Shown here: piece after piece, positions 20,810-30,059 of the stretch
How positions within the stretch are numbered: the first letter of the stretch is position 1
Layout: the number at the start of each line of letters is the position of its first letter
Source: Piscinibacter sp.
GTDB taxonomy: Bacteria; Pseudomonadota; Gammaproteobacteria; Burkholderiales; Burkholderiaceae_C
Direction of reading: 5' to 3'
Length of the DNA stretch: 64,000 nucleotides
Assembly: GCA_016706565.1 (NCBI GenBank)
Contig: JADJJI010000001.1
Location: 647,142 to 711,141, forward strand
Translations under genes and position numbers: made by a program
The notes under the pieces: model-generated
Databases searched by the model: none
The model's input: only the letters and a program-made list of their open reading frames with translations
What the model was told of the DNA's origin: nothing

Positions 20810-21720
20810 AGCAGCAGCCCCAGGTAGTGATCGACCAGCAGCGCCGCGAACAGCAGAGAAAGATGCCAGATCGAGAAGCGGAAGGTCTTGCGTGCCAGTT
20901 GGTCGGAATACTCGCGCCAAAGTTTCCATGCGTAGGCGATGAAACCAGCGCCGAGCAGCAAAGCCGACACCAGGTAGAACCAGCCGCTCATGCCCGAGAT
21001 GAAGGGCAGGAGCGTAGCGGCGAACAGCACCAGCGTGTAGAGGAACACGTGCAAGCGCGTGAACTCGGAGCCGTGCGTGATCGGCAGCATCGGCAGGCCC
21101 GAGCGGCGGTAGTCTTCGGCGCGGTACAGCGCCAGCGCCCAGAAGTGCGGTGGCGTCCACAGGAAGATGATCAGGCACAGGATCAGCGCCTCGGGCCCGA
21201 CCTCGCCGCGGATGGCCGCCCAGCCCAGCACCGGCGGCATGGCGCCCGACGCGCCGCCGATGACGATGTTCTGCGGCGTCATCGGCTTGAGCACCACGGT
21301 GTAGATCACCGCGTAGCCGACGAAGGTGGCCAGCGTCAGCCACATCGTCAGCGGGTTCACCATGAAGTACAGCAGCGCGCCGCCTGCGGCGCAAAGCAGC
21401 CCGGAGAAGATCAACGTCTGCGTCAGCGTGAGCTCGCCGCGCGCCGTCGGTCGCCAGGACGTTCGCGCCATGCGCGAATCGATCTGCTGCTCGATCAGGC
21501 AGTTGAACGCCGCGGCGGCCGCAGCCACCAGCCAGATGCCGGCGGTGGCGGCCAACGTCACGCGCCAGTCGGGCAGGCCCGGCGTGGCCAGCAGCATGCC
21601 GATGACGGCGCAGAAGACGATCAACTGCACCACGCGCGGCTTGGTCAGCACGTAGAACTGGCGCACGCGCGAAGGCAGCGAGGTCGCGGTGGCGGGGTGG
21701 GAAGCGAGGGTGTCGGACAT
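20806..21720 (-). CDS. ctaB: Protoheme IX farnesyltransferase (heme O synthase)
   Basis: A 304-residue polytopic membrane enzyme of the UbiA superfamily that adds a farnesyl group to heme b to make heme O. The first Asp-rich motif appears as [19 protein letters not shown] and the second as [19 protein letters not shown]; about eight hydrophobic segments follow each other regularly. The ATG at 21720 gives MSDTLASH. It stands between ctaA, which uses its product, and sco. The length is normal. Confidence 0.97.
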   Translation of the reverse strand: MSDTLASHPATATSLPSRVRQFYVLTKPRVVQLIVFCAVIGMLLATPGLPDWRVTLAATAGIWLVAAAAAAFNCLIEQQIDSRMARTSWRPTARGELTLTQTLIFSGLLCAAGGALLYFMVNPLTMWLTLATFVGYAVIYTVVLKPMTPQNIVIGGASGAMPPVLGWAAIRGEVGPEALILCLIIFLWTPPHFWALALYRAEDYRRSGLPMLPITHGSEFTRLHVFLYTLVLFAATLLPFISGMSGWFYLVSALLLGAGFIAYAWKLWREYSDQLARKTFRFSIWHLSLLFAALLVDHYLGLLL

Positions 21721-21740
21721 GGTCTGGCGGGCGTCGCAGC

Positions 21741-22898
21741 CTACAGCATCGCGCGGGCGGGCCGGGCGGGCTGTCGGCTGTCGCCGTGTTCGGGAAGGGA
21801 GGCTGGTGCCGTGCGGACCAGGAGCACGGCCAGCAACGCGACGAGCACGGCGGCACCGGCCGTGTGTGCCAGCGCAGCCACCAGCGGCCAGCCGAGCACC
21901 ACGTTGCCCAGCCCCGAGGCCAGCTGCCACAGCGCAACGCCGATCAGCGCAAAGGCGGCGCGGCGCGGCGCCGCCTGGGCGCTGCGATGCAGTCGCCAGG
22001 CCAGCCACAGCAAGGCCACGAACACGGCGTAGGCCATCAGTCGGTGCGTGTAGTGGATCGCCGTGAGCGCGGCAAACGGCAGGAAGTCGCCGCCCCGGGT
22101 TTCGCCCAGCTCGCGAAGCAGCGTGAAGCCGTGGCGGAAGTCCATCTCGGGCCACCAGGCGCCCTGGCAGGTGGGGAAGTCGCTGCAGGCCAGCACCGCA
22201 TAGTTGGTGCTGACCCAGCCGCCGAGCGCAACCTGCAGCAGCGTCAGCGCGGCCACGGCCAGCAGCAGCCGGCGCGTGCCGTTGTCGAGCACCATCGGCC
22301 GCGGCAGCGCCAGTTCGCCCTGCACGGCCAGCAGGGCGAGCAGCCCGATGCCGCCGAGCAGGTGCAGCGTGACGATCGCCGGGTAGAGCTTGAGCGTGAC
22401 GGTGAGCGCCCCGAACGCGCCCTGCGCACAGACCCACACCAGCGTCGCTGTCGCCCACCACGGCGAGGGCGTGGCCCGCCCACGGCGCGCTTCGAACCAG
22501 CTGGCCAGCGCCATCACCGTGATCAGCACGCCCACCGCCGTGGCGAGGTAGCGGTGAACCATCTCGACCCAGGCCTTGCCATGGGTGACCGGGCCGCCGG
22601 GGCGCAGCGATTGTTCGGCATGAATCTCGGCCTTCGCGCCGAGCGGGCTGGCATTGCCGTAACAACCCGGCCAGTCGGGGCAGCCCAGGCCGGAGTCGGA
22701 CAGGCGGGTGAAGGCGCCGAAAACGACGAGATCGAACGTGAGGAACAGCGTGAGCAGCGTGAGCGCGCGCATCCGGACGGCCGGCGTGGCGCCGCGATGG
22801 CGCAGCCACACCCAGGCCAGCGGGCCCAGCGCCAGTACCACGCCGAGCGCGGCCATGCGCACGATCGGCGTGAGGTCGTAGAGCGGCTGTGCGTCCAT
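21741..22898 (-). CDS. ctaA: Heme A synthase (COX15/CtaA)
   Basis: A 385-residue membrane protein with eight or so helices that oxidises heme O to heme A for the aa3 oxidase. The conserved heme-ligand region [15 protein letters not shown] and the later [19 protein letters not shown] carry the expected histidines; [23 protein letters not shown] and [23 protein letters not shown] are characteristic. The ATG at 22898 ([13 protein letters not shown]) was chosen over an upstream alternative because it opens directly before the first helix. It follows the Sco-like gene by 14 bases. Confidence 0.96.
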   Translation of the reverse strand: MDAQPLYDLTPIVRMAALGVVLALGPLAWVWLRHRGATPAVRMRALTLLTLFLTFDLVVFGAFTRLSDSGLGCPDWPGCYGNASPLGAKAEIHAEQSLRPGGPVTHGKAWVEMVHRYLATAVGVLITVMALASWFEARRGRATPSPWWATATLVWVCAQGAFGALTVTLKLYPAIVTLHLLGGIGLLALLAVQGELALPRPMVLDNGTRRLLLAVAALTLLQVALGGWVSTNYAVLACSDFPTCQGAWWPEMDFRHGFTLLRELGETRGGDFLPFAALTAIHYTHRLMAYAVFVALLWLAWRLHRSAQAAPRRAAFALIGVALWQLASGLGNVVLGWPLVAALAHTAGAAVLVALLAVLLVRTAPASLPEHGDSRQPARPARAML

Positions 22899-22912
22899 GG
22901 ATGTGCCGGCGC

Positions 22913-23629
22913 TCAGGGGCGGCCAGCGCGGTCCCATCCGGCCGAGGCGCGCAGCAGCCGATCGATGTCGCGCTTCAGGCGGGCCGGCTCCGGGTCACCG
23001 GGCGCGCGCAGCATCCAGTTGCCGATCGGATCGACCACGTAGAAGTGCTGCTCGAGCGAGTGGCCGGCGGAGGGCGACAGCCACTGCGCCAGTGCCTCGC
23101 GCGGCACGCGCAGCACGGTGACCGGGTCGCCCTGGCTGACGGCCTGCAGCGTTTCGGGCCGAAGTGCCTGTGCGTCGTCGACGAGCCAGATCTTGTCGAC
23201 GCGGTCCTTCTCGCGCCCGAGTGCCTCGCGCAGCTGGCGCTGCAGCCACAGGCGCTTCTCGCAGCCGGCGTCGCAGGCGCCGCCGGCCACCACCAGCAGC
23301 AGCCACTGGCCGTGCAAGGACTTCGCCTCGACCGCGCGGCCCTGCAGATCGCTCAGCGGCAGTGCTGCAGGCAGCGGGCGCAGCGGGTCGACGAGCTCGC
23401 CGTAGTTGGTGCGCCCCTCGGGGCGGTAGAAGAAGTAGGCCAGGTAGGAGGCGATCACCGGCGCGGCGCACACCGCCAGGATCAGCAGCATCTTCAGCCG
23501 GCCGATGGCCGTGCGGCGTGCCGCGTCATCGAGGCCGGGCGAAGGCATCGTGTGCACCGTGAAGCTAAGCGGCGACGCCGCTTCAAGCTTGGCGTCGGAG
23601 CCGGGGGCGGACGAGTTGGAACCAGACAT
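22913..23629 (-). CDS. Membrane-anchored Sco-like thioredoxin-fold protein of the cox cluster
   Basis: A 238-residue protein usually left as hypothetical. One membrane helix (residues 45-67, [21 protein letters not shown]) anchors a domain outside the membrane. I see a Cys119-x3-Cys123 pair (CDAGC) right after a hydrophobic strand ([10 protein letters not shown]), and later His195 in [12 protein letters not shown]. That order copies the copper site of Sco (CPDVC, then [14 protein letters not shown]). The inference is a divergent Sco/thioredoxin relative that helps assemble oxidase. It overlaps the SURF1 3' end by 47 bases if the first ATG is right; the ATG at 23548 would remove the overlap. 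Confidence 0.8.
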   Translation of the reverse strand: MSGSNSSAPGSDAKLEAASPLSFTVHTMPSPGLDDAARRTAIGRLKMLLILAVCAAPVIASYLAYFFYRPEGRTNYGELVDPLRPLPAALPLSDLQGRAVEAKSLHGQWLLLVVAGGACDAGCEKRLWLQRQLREALGREKDRVDKIWLVDDAQALRPETLQAVSQGDPVTVLRVPREALAQWLSPSAGHSLEQHFYVVDPIGNWMLRAPGDPEPARLKRDIDRLLRASAGWDRAGRP

Positions 23630-24347
23630 AAAGACCCGTGATCAAGGCCGCGAGTGCGAACCACTGGAAGGCGTAACCGTAGTGCTTGTGGACGTCGACC
23701 GCCGGCGCCGGCCATTGCCGCAGCAGCCCGTCGCCCGCGGTCCCGGCACTGTCGGCCTGCAGCAACGACAGCGGCCGCAGCCGCAGCCCCGTCTCTTGTG
23801 CGAACCCGTCGAGATCGAGATTCTGCCGGATCGGCCCCTGCCCTTCGGCGCCGAGCTCGTAGAGCCTTGACGGTGGCGGGGCGATGCGGCCCTCGACCTC
23901 CACCACGCCTGCGGCCGCTGGGAGCTCCGGCACGCGCGTGCGGTCGTTGGCATCGCGCGGCACCCAGCCGCGCTGCACCAGCACGGCGTCGCCGCCCTCG
24001 CCGATCAGCAGTGGCGTCACGACGTAGAAGCCCTGCCGACCGGCCATCGGTCGGTTGTCCAGGAACACCGTGCGGCCATCGACCCAGCGGCCGCGCAGCG
24101 CGATGCGCCGGAAATGCTGTGTCGCGGCCTGCTGCGCCTGGTCGGCCAGTTCGGCCTGCGCCAGCGGCGGCGCCGCGCCGCGCGAGTCGAGAGCGGCCTG
24201 TGCCTGCTCCTTCTCGGCGGCGCGGGAGAGTTGCCACGCGCCCAGCCGGGCGGTCAGGCTCGCGCCGAGCAGCGCGGCCAGCAGCACCAGAGCGGCCCGT
24301 TGCCGCACGCCGAGCCCGCTCACCTGCGAAGCCCCTTCACGGGGCAA
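23583..24347 (-). CDS. SURF1 family cytochrome oxidase assembly protein
   Basis: A 254-residue protein with the SURF1 plan: one helix near the N-terminus (ALVLLAALLGASLTARLGAWQL), a large periplasmic domain (RIALRGRWVDGRTVFLDNRPM, GFYVVTPL, LVQRGWVP), and a second helix at the C-terminus after [25 protein letters not shown]1 assists heme a insertion into subunit I. It is the first minus-strand gene after the small plus-strand gene at 24366 and appears to head the group SURF1, Sco-like, ctaA, ctaB, sco. Confidence 0.94.
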   Translation of the reverse strand: MPREGASQVSGLGVRQRAALVLLAALLGASLTARLGAWQLSRAAEKEQAQAALDSRGAAPPLAQAELADQAQQAATQHFRRIALRGRWVDGRTVFLDNRPMAGRQGFYVVTPLLIGEGGDAVLVQRGWVPRDANDRTRVPELPAAAGVVEVEGRIAPPPSRLYELGAEGQGPIRQNLDLDGFAQETGLRLRPLSLLQADSAGTAGDGLLRQWPAPAVDVHKHYGYAFQWFALAALITGLYVWFQLVRPRLRRQA

Positions 24348-24351
24348 GGCG

Positions 24352-24357
24352 GATAAT
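24352..24357 (+). promoter_or_regulatory. Candidate -10 just upstream of the DUF2909 gene
   Basis: GATAAT, one mismatch from the sigma-70 -10 consensus, eight bases before the ATG at 24366 and without a Shine-Dalgarno between. Transcription would begin at or next to the start codon. No clear -35. Confidence 0.35.
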
Positions 24358-24365
24358 CAGCTCGC

Positions 24366-24587
24366 ATGAAGATCCTGCTTGCGGTGGCGTTCGTCGGCAT
24401 TCTCGGAGCGCTGTTGTCGGCGGGCGTGTTCATGGTGCGCGATGGCCGCGACGGCAAGCCCAAGACCGGCAACATGATGCGCGCACTGGCCCTGCGGGTG
24501 GCCCTGTCGGTGCTGCTGTTCGCCTGCGTCATGCTGGCCTGGTGGATGGGTTGGATCCAGCCCAAGGGCCTGCCGATCGGTCGCTGA
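24366..24587 (+). CDS. Twin transmembrane protein, DUF2909 family
   Basis: A 73-residue protein with two membrane helices (residues 3-22, ILLAVAFVGILGALLSAGVF; and 40-62, LALRVALSVLLFACVMLAWWM) joined by a short charged loop (RDGRDGKPKTG). It matches the small DUF2909 membrane proteins of beta- and gammaproteobacteria. It is the only plus-strand gene within the oxidase cluster, between ctaE and SURF1. That position suggests a part in oxidase biogenesis, but no function is established. The downstream hairpin serves as terminator. Confidence 0.85.
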   Translation: MKILLAVAFVGILGALLSAGVFMVRDGRDGKPKTGNMMRALALRVALSVLLFACVMLAWWMGWIQPKGLPIGR

Positions 24588-24612
24588 ACCGCGCGGCGAT
24601 CGGCCGGCAATG

Positions 24613-24638
24613 AAAAACGCCGCTTTCGCGGCGTTCTT
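24613..24638. terminator. Bidirectional terminator between DUF2909 gene and ctaE
   Basis: An eight-base-pair stem (AACGCCGC / GCGGCGTT, 24616-24635) with loop TTTC. On the minus strand it is followed by a run of five T, a classic terminator for the ctaC-ctaE transcript; on the plus strand a weaker TTCTT follows. Confidence 0.8.
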
Positions 24639-24659
24639 CGCGGGTGCCGGGTCGCTGCG

Positions 24660-25544
24660 TCAGGCCCAGTACACCACGATGTACAGGCCCAGCCAGACCA
24701 CGTCGACGAAGTGCCAGTACCAGGCGGCACCCTCGAAGCCGAAATGGCGCTGCGGCGTGAAGTGACCCTTCATCAGGCGCAGCGTGATGAACAGCAGCAT
24801 CAGCATGCCCACGAGCACGTGGAAACCGTGGAAGCCGGTCAGCATGAAGAAGGTCGAGCCGTAGGCGCCGGAGCTGAGCTTGAGGTTCAGGTCGCGGTAG
24901 GCATGCATGTACTCGTAAGCCTGCACGCACAGGAAGGTGGCGCCCAGCAGCACGGTGATCCACATCCACAGGATCGTCTTGCCGCGATTGCCGGCGACGA
25001 GCGCGTGGTGCGCGATCGTCAACGTCACGCCGGATGTCAGCAGCAGCAGCGTGTTGATGGTGGGCAGCGGCCACGGGCCCATGGTCGTGAAGGGCTCGAC
25101 GATGCCCGCCGGCGAACCGGTGGCCCCGGCGGCGGCACTCGGCCAGACCGCCTTGAAGTCGGGCCAGAGCAACGCGTTTTCGAGGCTGCCCAGGTTGGGC
25201 AGCGAGTGCAGGCGTGTCCAGTACAGCGCACCGAAGAAGGCGGCGAAGAACATCACCTCCGAGAAGATGAACCAGCTCATGCTCCAGCGGAACGAGACGT
25301 CGATGCGGCTGCCGTACAGGCCGCTTTCGCTCTCGTTGATGGCCGCACGGAACCAGCCCTGCAGGATGAACGCCCACATCAGGAAGCCGAACAGCGTGAC
25401 CCACGCGCCCCAGCCATGGCCGTTGACCCACTGGCCCGCGCCGAGGATGACGAAGAACAGTCCCGTGGCGGTGAGCACCGGGAAGTGCGAAGGCGCCGGA
25501 ACAAAGTAGTAGGGGGTCTGCCCGTGTTGTGTCGCTGCCGACAT
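24660..25544 (-). CDS. ctaE: Cytochrome c oxidase subunit III
   Basis: A 294-residue protein with seven membrane helices. WSMSWFIFSEVMFFAAFFGALYW holds the conserved glutamate, and TGFHGFHVLVGMLMLLFITLR and YWHFVDVVWLGLYIVVYW are signature regions near the C-terminus. Subunit III stabilises the oxygen channel and the proton entry of the aa3 oxidase. The start at 25544 has AGGAG six bases upstream. It is the last gene of the oxidase structural operon. Confidence 0.97.
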   Translation of the reverse strand: MSAATQHGQTPYYFVPAPSHFPVLTATGLFFVILGAGQWVNGHGWGAWVTLFGFLMWAFILQGWFRAAINESESGLYGSRIDVSFRWSMSWFIFSEVMFFAAFFGALYWTRLHSLPNLGSLENALLWPDFKAVWPSAAAGATGSPAGIVEPFTTMGPWPLPTINTLLLLTSGVTLTIAHHALVAGNRGKTILWMWITVLLGATFLCVQAYEYMHAYRDLNLKLSSGAYGSTFFMLTGFHGFHVLVGMLMLLFITLRLMKGHFTPQRHFGFEGAAWYWHFVDVVWLGLYIVVYWA

Positions 25545-25573
25545 GGTTTCTCCTCAGGGTCCTGTTCGATTCT

Positions 25574-25804
25574 CTATGTCGCCACACCGCTGGCGATGAT
25601 CCAGTTCACCAGCAGCGCCAGCGCCGCAATGAACAACAACGCGCCGATCACGCCGGCAATCACCACGTGCACCGGGTTGAGCTTGCCGATGTCCTGCTCG
25701 TAGCCGCTGGACTTGCGGATACCGAAGAACGACCAAGCCACCGCCCGCATCGTCTGCAGGAAGGAGCCCTTGCGCTGCACCGCTTCGCGCAGGCCGTCGC
25801 TCAT
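25574..25804 (-). CDS. DUF2970 membrane protein
   Basis: A 76-residue protein. An amphipathic N-terminal part with the family pattern AVAWSFFGIRKSSGYEQDI leads into NPVHVVIAGVIGALLFIAALALLVNWIIA, one long hydrophobic helix at the C-terminus. DUF2970 genes nearly always lie beside oxidase genes in betaproteobacteria, and an assembly role is inferred only from that. The ATG (25804) overlaps the ctaG stop in an ATGA. Confidence 0.88.
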   Translation of the reverse strand: MSDGLREAVQRKGSFLQTMRAVAWSFFGIRKSSGYEQDIGKLNPVHVVIAGVIGALLFIAALALLVNWIIASGVAT

Positions 25805-26421
25805 GTGCGCGGCTCCTGCACGGGCGCGCGCACCGTCGCCTCCGGCTCGGCGGGAGTCTTGCCGCCGACCTCGAAGAAGGTGTACGACAGCGTGATCGTG
25901 CGCACGTCCTTGGGCAGTTTCGGGTCGACGATGAACACCACCGGCCATTGCTTGCTCTCGCCCGCCTTCAGCGTGTATTCGTTGAAGCAGAAGCACTCGA
26001 TCTTGTTGAAGTGCGCCATCGCCTGCCGCGGCGCGTAACTCGGGATGGCCTGCGCGGCCATCGTGCGGTTCTGCTTGTTGCGGAACTCGTACATCACCGT
26101 GGCCATCTCGCCCGGATGCACGTCGATGGAGCGCTTGGCGGGCTTGAAGTCCCAGGGGCCGCGGGCGTTGGCGTCGAACTCCACCGTGATCACCCGGCTG
26201 GTGTCGACCTGCGTGTTGCGCTCGGCCGGCGCATTGCCGGGCACCTGCCGCTCGGCCACCGACAGCACGTTGATGCCCAGTGCCGAGCAGATGGCACGGT
26301 ACATGGGCACCAGCGCGTAGCCGAAGCCGAACATCAGCGCGGCCACGACGACCAGCTTGCCGACCATGCGCAGGTTGTCGCTGCGCAGGGTCGGATCGGG
26401 CCCGATCGGAAGGTTCGACAT
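25801..26421 (-). CDS. ctaG: Cytochrome c oxidase assembly protein CtaG (Cox11)
   Basis: A 206-residue protein that delivers copper to the CuB site of subunit I. One helix near residues 20-42 (MVGKLVVVAALMFGFGYALVPMYRAIC) anchors the immunoglobulin-like domain. The copper motif is CFCF in NKIECFCFNEYTL, and FVVDP-like FIVDPKL and ITLSYTFFEV follow. The length and all key residues are normal. It lies eight bases after the small 38-residue gene and is coupled to the DUF2970 gene by an ATGA. Confidence 0.96.
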   Translation of the reverse strand: MSNLPIGPDPTLRSDNLRMVGKLVVVAALMFGFGYALVPMYRAICSALGINVLSVAERQVPGNAPAERNTQVDTSRVITVEFDANARGPWDFKPAKRSIDVHPGEMATVMYEFRNKQNRTMAAQAIPSYAPRQAMAHFNKIECFCFNEYTLKAGESKQWPVVFIVDPKLPKDVRTITLSYTFFEVGGKTPAEPEATVRAPVQEPRT

Positions 26422-26428
26422 GCCGGAT

Positions 26429-26545
26429 TCAGACGCCGATGAACGCGCTCTTCACCATGAAGCCGACGAATAGCGCCACCGCCACCGAGGCCAGGATCAG
26501 GCCCAGGCGCAGGTTGCTCTTCTTCTGCTCGGGGGTCAGCGCCAT
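26429..26545 (-). CDS. Cytochrome oxidase small assembly protein (38 residues)
   Basis: A very short gene that is easily missed. The product starts MALTPEQKKSNLRLGL and continues as one hydrophobic helix (ILASVAVALFVGFMV) with a short tail KSAFIGV. It starts four bases after the ctaD stop and ends seven bases before ctaG, leaving no other room. Small single-helix proteins at this position between ctaD and ctaG are known in betaproteobacterial oxidase operons and annotated as small assembly proteins. Its mechanism is unknown. Position and composition carry the call. Confidence 0.85.
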   Translation of the reverse strand: MALTPEQKKSNLRLGLILASVAVALFVGFMVKSAFIGV

Positions 26546-26549
26546 GGTG

Positions 26550-28184
26550 TCAGCCCAGCACCTTGGTGGCCGACGGGTTCAGCAGGGGCGGCGTCTCGAA
26601 GGTATGGAACGGCGCCGGCGACGGCACTTCCCACTCCAGGCCTTCGGCACCGTCCCAGGGCTGCTGGGGCGCCTTCACGCCCTGGCCGCGCATGGTCGGC
26701 AGCACGACGAAGAAGAAGAAGTAGACCTGCATCAGCCCGAAGCCGAAGGCGCCCACCGACGCGAGCATGTTGAAGTCGGCGAACTGCATCGGGTAGTCGG
26801 CATAACGGCGCGGCATGCCGGCCAACCCGAGGAAGTGCATCGGGAAGAAGGTCACGTTGAAGAAGATCAGCGAGCCCCAGAAATGGATCTTGCCGCGCGT
26901 CTCGTTGTACATGACGCCGGTCCACTTCGGGCTCCAGTAGTAGTAGCCGGCGAACAGCGCGTACAGCGAGCCGGCCACCAGCACATAGTGGAAGTGCGCC
27001 ACCACGTAGTAGGTGTCCTGCAACTGGATGTCGACCGGCGCCATCGCGAGGATCAGGCCGGTGAAGCCGCCCATCGTGAACACGAACAGGAAGCCGACGG
27101 CGAACAGCATCGGCGTCTCGAAGGTCATCGAGCCGCGCCACATGGTGGCGATCCAGTTGAACACCTTCACGCCGGTGGGCACCGCGATCAGCATGGTTGC
27201 GTACATGAAGAACAGCTGGCCCGTGACCGGCATGCCGGTGGTGAACATGTGGTGGGCCCAGACGATGAACGACAGGATGGCGATCGAAGCGGTCGCGTAG
27301 ACCATCGAGGTGTAGCCGAACAGCCTCTTGCGCGCGAACGCCGGGATGATGGCGCTGACGATGCCGAAGGCCGGCAGGATCATGATGTAGACCTCGGGGT
27401 GGCCGAAGAACCAGAAGATGTGCTGGTACATCACCGGGTCGCCGCCGCCGGCGGGGTTGAAGAAGTGAGTGCCGAAGTGGCGGTCGGTCAGCGTCATCGT
27501 GATGGCGCCGGCGAGCACGGGCATCACCGCGATCAGCAGGTAGGCGGTGATCAGCCAGGTCCAGCAGAACAGCGGCATCTTCATCAGCGTCATGCGCGGC
27601 GCGCGCATGTTCAGGATCGTGACGATGATGTTGATCGAGCCCATGATCGAGCTCGCGCCCATGATGTGCATCGCGAAGATGCCGGCGTCCATCGACGGGC
27701 CCATCTGCAGCGTCAGCGGCGCGTACAGCGTCCAGCCCGCAGCGGGCGCGCCGCCGGGCATGAAGAACGAGCCGACAAGCATCGCTCCGGCCGGGATCAG
27801 CAGCCAGAAGCTCAGGTTGTTCATGCGCGCGAAGGCCATGTCCGCCGCGCCGATCTGCAGCGGGATCATCCAGTTCGCGAAGCCGACGAAGGCCGGCATG
27901 ATCGCGCCGAACACCATGATCAGGCCGTGCATCGTGGTCAGCTGGTTGAACAGCTGCGGGTTCACGACCTGCAGGCCGGGCTGGAACAGCTCGGCGCGGA
28001 TCAGCAGCGCCAGCACGCCGCCGACCATCAGCATCGCGAACGAGAACAGCAGGTACATCGTGCCGATGTCCTTGTGGTTCGTCGCGAACAGCCAGCGGCG
28101 CCAGCCGTGGGGTGCGTGGTGATCGTGGTCGTGATCGTGGGCGTGGTCACCGTGGTGGCCATGCTGGTCAATGACTGCGCTCAT
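26550..28184 (-). CDS. ctaD: Cytochrome c oxidase subunit I
   Basis: A 544-residue catalytic subunit with twelve helices, heme a, heme a3 and Cu[19 protein letters not shown] carries a heme a ligand. [18 protein letters not shown] holds the CuB histidine and its crosslinked tyrosine, and [14 protein letters not shown] the other two CuB histidines. VVAHFHYVL gives the a3 and second a ligands. The first 27 residues are unusual: ten histidines mixed with aspartates ([16 protein letters not shown]), coded by imperfect short repeats at about 28105-28160. It lies 34 bases after ctaC. Confidence 0.98.
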   Translation of the reverse strand: MSAVIDQHGHHGDHAHDHDHDHHAPHGWRRWLFATNHKDIGTMYLLFSFAMLMVGGVLALLIRAELFQPGLQVVNPQLFNQLTTMHGLIMVFGAIMPAFVGFANWMIPLQIGAADMAFARMNNLSFWLLIPAGAMLVGSFFMPGGAPAAGWTLYAPLTLQMGPSMDAGIFAMHIMGASSIMGSINIIVTILNMRAPRMTLMKMPLFCWTWLITAYLLIAVMPVLAGAITMTLTDRHFGTHFFNPAGGGDPVMYQHIFWFFGHPEVYIMILPAFGIVSAIIPAFARKRLFGYTSMVYATASIAILSFIVWAHHMFTTGMPVTGQLFFMYATMLIAVPTGVKVFNWIATMWRGSMTFETPMLFAVGFLFVFTMGGFTGLILAMAPVDIQLQDTYYVVAHFHYVLVAGSLYALFAGYYYWSPKWTGVMYNETRGKIHFWGSLIFFNVTFFPMHFLGLAGMPRRYADYPMQFADFNMLASVGAFGFGLMQVYFFFFVVLPTMRGQGVKAPQQPWDGAEGLEWEVPSPAPFHTFETPPLLNPSATKVLG

Positions 28185-28218
28185 GCCGTTTCCTTATGCC
28201 TTCTGATTCGACGAGTTC

Positions 28219-29394
28219 TTACTTGCGTGCAGCGACGACGTCGGCCGGCTGAACGAGCTGCCCGGTCTTGTTGGACCAGTTGTTCTTCGTGTAGGTGATC
28301 ACCGCGGCGATCTCCGTGTCCGACAGTTGCTTCCAGGCGGGCATGGCACCGTTGTTCTGGCCATTGAGCAGCACCTGGATCTGCTTGAGCTTGTCGGCAT
28401 CGAGCACCACGGCAGCGCCGTCCAGCGGCTTGATCGGGCCGGCGCCCTTGCCGCTGGCCTGGTGGCAGGCGGCGCAATTGGCTGCATAGACCTTCTCGCC
28501 GCGGGCCACCAGCTCGTCGAGCTTCCATTCCTTGGCCGGGTCGTCGGCCAGCGCGGCCATGGCCTTCTTCTTGCCGTCGACCCAGGCGCTGTAGTCGGCA
28601 TGCGACAGCACCTTCACGTGGATCGGCATGTAGGCGTGTTCCTTGCCGCACAGCTCGGCGCACTGGCCGTAGAAGTCGCCGGTCTTCTCGGCACGGAACC
28701 AGGTGTCGCGCACGAAGCCGGGGATCGCGTCCTGCTTGATGCCGAACGCCGGCACCATGAAGGCGTGGATCACGTCGTTGGCGGTGGTGATGATGCGGAT
28801 CTTCTTGTCCACCGGCACGACCAGCGGGTTGTCGACCTTGAGCAGGTAGTTGTCGGTCGCCGGCGGCTTGCCGCTGTTGGACATCTCGCGGTGCGTCACG
28901 TCGAGCGTGGACACGAAGCCGATGCCTTCGCCTTCGCCCTTGAGGTAGTCGTAGCCCCACTTCCACTGGATGCCGGTCGCCTTGATCGTGAGATCGGCGG
29001 AGCTGGTGTCCTTCATTGCCACGACCGTCTTGGTGGCGGGCAGCGCCATGGCAATCACGATGACCAGCGGCACGACCGTCCAGGCGATCTCGACCTTGAC
29101 GCTCTCGTGGAAGTTGGCCGACACAGCCCCCTTCGACTTCCGGTGCTTGAAGATCGAATAGAACATGACGCCGAACACGGCGACAAAGATCACCGTGCAG
29201 ATGATCAGCATGAAGTAGTGCAGCCAGCGCTGGTCGGCGGCGATCTGCGTGACCGGCGGATGCAGGTCGAGCTGATTGACCGCCGGGCCGCCGGGCAGGC
29301 TGTTCACGGCCAGGGCGGCTTGCGTCGCCAGCGTGGCACCTGCGGTAAGGGCGACTCGCGCCAACGTTGCACGGAGTGATTTGATCGTCTTCAT
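28219..29394 (-). CDS. ctaC: Cytochrome c oxidase subunit II with fused cytochrome c domain
   Basis: A 391-residue protein. A signal peptide (residues 1-30, ending QAALA) and two helices precede the cupredoxin domain. The CuA site is Cys245-x3-Cys249 in GQCAELCGKEH with a later Met. A class I cytochrome c domain is fused at the C-terminus: CAACH, with Cys307, Cys310 and His311. The enzyme is therefore caa3-like and carries its own electron donor. The ATG at 29394 gives the signal peptide directly. It is the first structural gene of the operon, 28 bases after the DUF2244 gene. Confidence 0.97.
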   Translation of the reverse strand: MKTIKSLRATLARVALTAGATLATQAALAVNSLPGGPAVNQLDLHPPVTQIAADQRWLHYFMLIICTVIFVAVFGVMFYSIFKHRKSKGAVSANFHESVKVEIAWTVVPLVIVIAMALPATKTVVAMKDTSSADLTIKATGIQWKWGYDYLKGEGEGIGFVSTLDVTHREMSNSGKPPATDNYLLKVDNPLVVPVDKKIRIITTANDVIHAFMVPAFGIKQDAIPGFVRDTWFRAEKTGDFYGQCAELCGKEHAYMPIHVKVLSHADYSAWVDGKKKAMAALADDPAKEWKLDELVARGEKVYAANCAACHQASGKGAGPIKPLDGAAVVLDADKLKQIQVLLNGQNNGAMPAWKQLSDTEIAAVITYTKNNWSNKTGQLVQPADVVAARK

Positions 29395-29422
29395 CGTTGT
29401 CACGTCAGTTTCTGGATCCCGC

Positions 29423-29980
29423 TCAGGCCGAACCAGGCACGAGCCCCTGCACCGCTTCATGCCGCCGCAGCACCCACCGCATCTCGTCGGCGAGTTGCCG
29501 CCGCAACTCGGGTCGCACGAAGCGCCCCACCCTCACCTTCCGGCCACGCTCGCACAGCTCGATCAGCGAACCGTCACGGGACATGGACTCCACCCTCACC
29601 CACTCGGTGCAGAACTCGCACCGCTCGGTTCGCGCGCCAGAGGCCCGCTCGACCGTCAACAGCCCGCCCTGCAGCCAGATGCTCTCTCGGTCGGTGACGT
29701 GGCGCGCGTGCACCAGCAGCGCCACACCGACCGCCAGCACTTCCAGCCAGGCGAAGGGCATGACCAGCGTCGCACCCAGCCACCAGAATATTCCGGCAAT
29801 GCCGAGAGAGATGCCGCTCAGACCCAGGTAAAACCCCAACATCTGCCTCGGCGTCAACGAACAGTTGCGTCGAAGCTCCCACTGCACCGAACAAGGATCC
29901 GAACCCGCCTGCGAAGCGCGCCCGAACCGCAATCGTGGCGGACCGGGTTCGCTCGACATCGATGAGGCGTCGATCGTCAT
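29423..29980 (-). CDS. DUF2244 membrane protein upstream of ctaC
   Basis: A 185-residue protein with the DUF2244 plan: QWELRRNCSLTPRQMLGFY, then two helices (FYLGLSGISLGIAGIFWWLG and LVMPFAWLEVLAVGVALLVHARH), then a soluble domain with LTVERASG, FCTEWVRVE and VRVGRFVRPELRRQLADEMRWVL. The family has no known activity, but the gene is commonly found before ctaC. It probably opens the oxidase operon. The 79 bases upstream of it must hold the promoter; I see no convincing -35/-10 pair there. Confidence 0.85.
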   Translation of the reverse strand: MTIDASSMSSEPGPPRLRFGRASQAGSDPCSVQWELRRNCSLTPRQMLGFYLGLSGISLGIAGIFWWLGATLVMPFAWLEVLAVGVALLVHARHVTDRESIWLQGGLLTVERASGARTERCEFCTEWVRVESMSRDGSLIELCERGRKVRVGRFVRPELRRQLADEMRWVLRRHEAVQGLVPGSA

Positions 29981-30059
29981 CCTTGCTTACTGCTCGCTGA
30001 CTGCGCGTACGACCTCAAAGCACGATCTTTTCTTCGCTGCTTTGATCAACTGCAAGAGT

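Noticed and set aside
20806-22809. A 667-codon frame joining ctaA-side sequence to ctaB
   Set aside because: The first 360 codons are out of frame with the true ctaA gene and have no membrane-protein pattern; only the part from 21720 on is ctaB.
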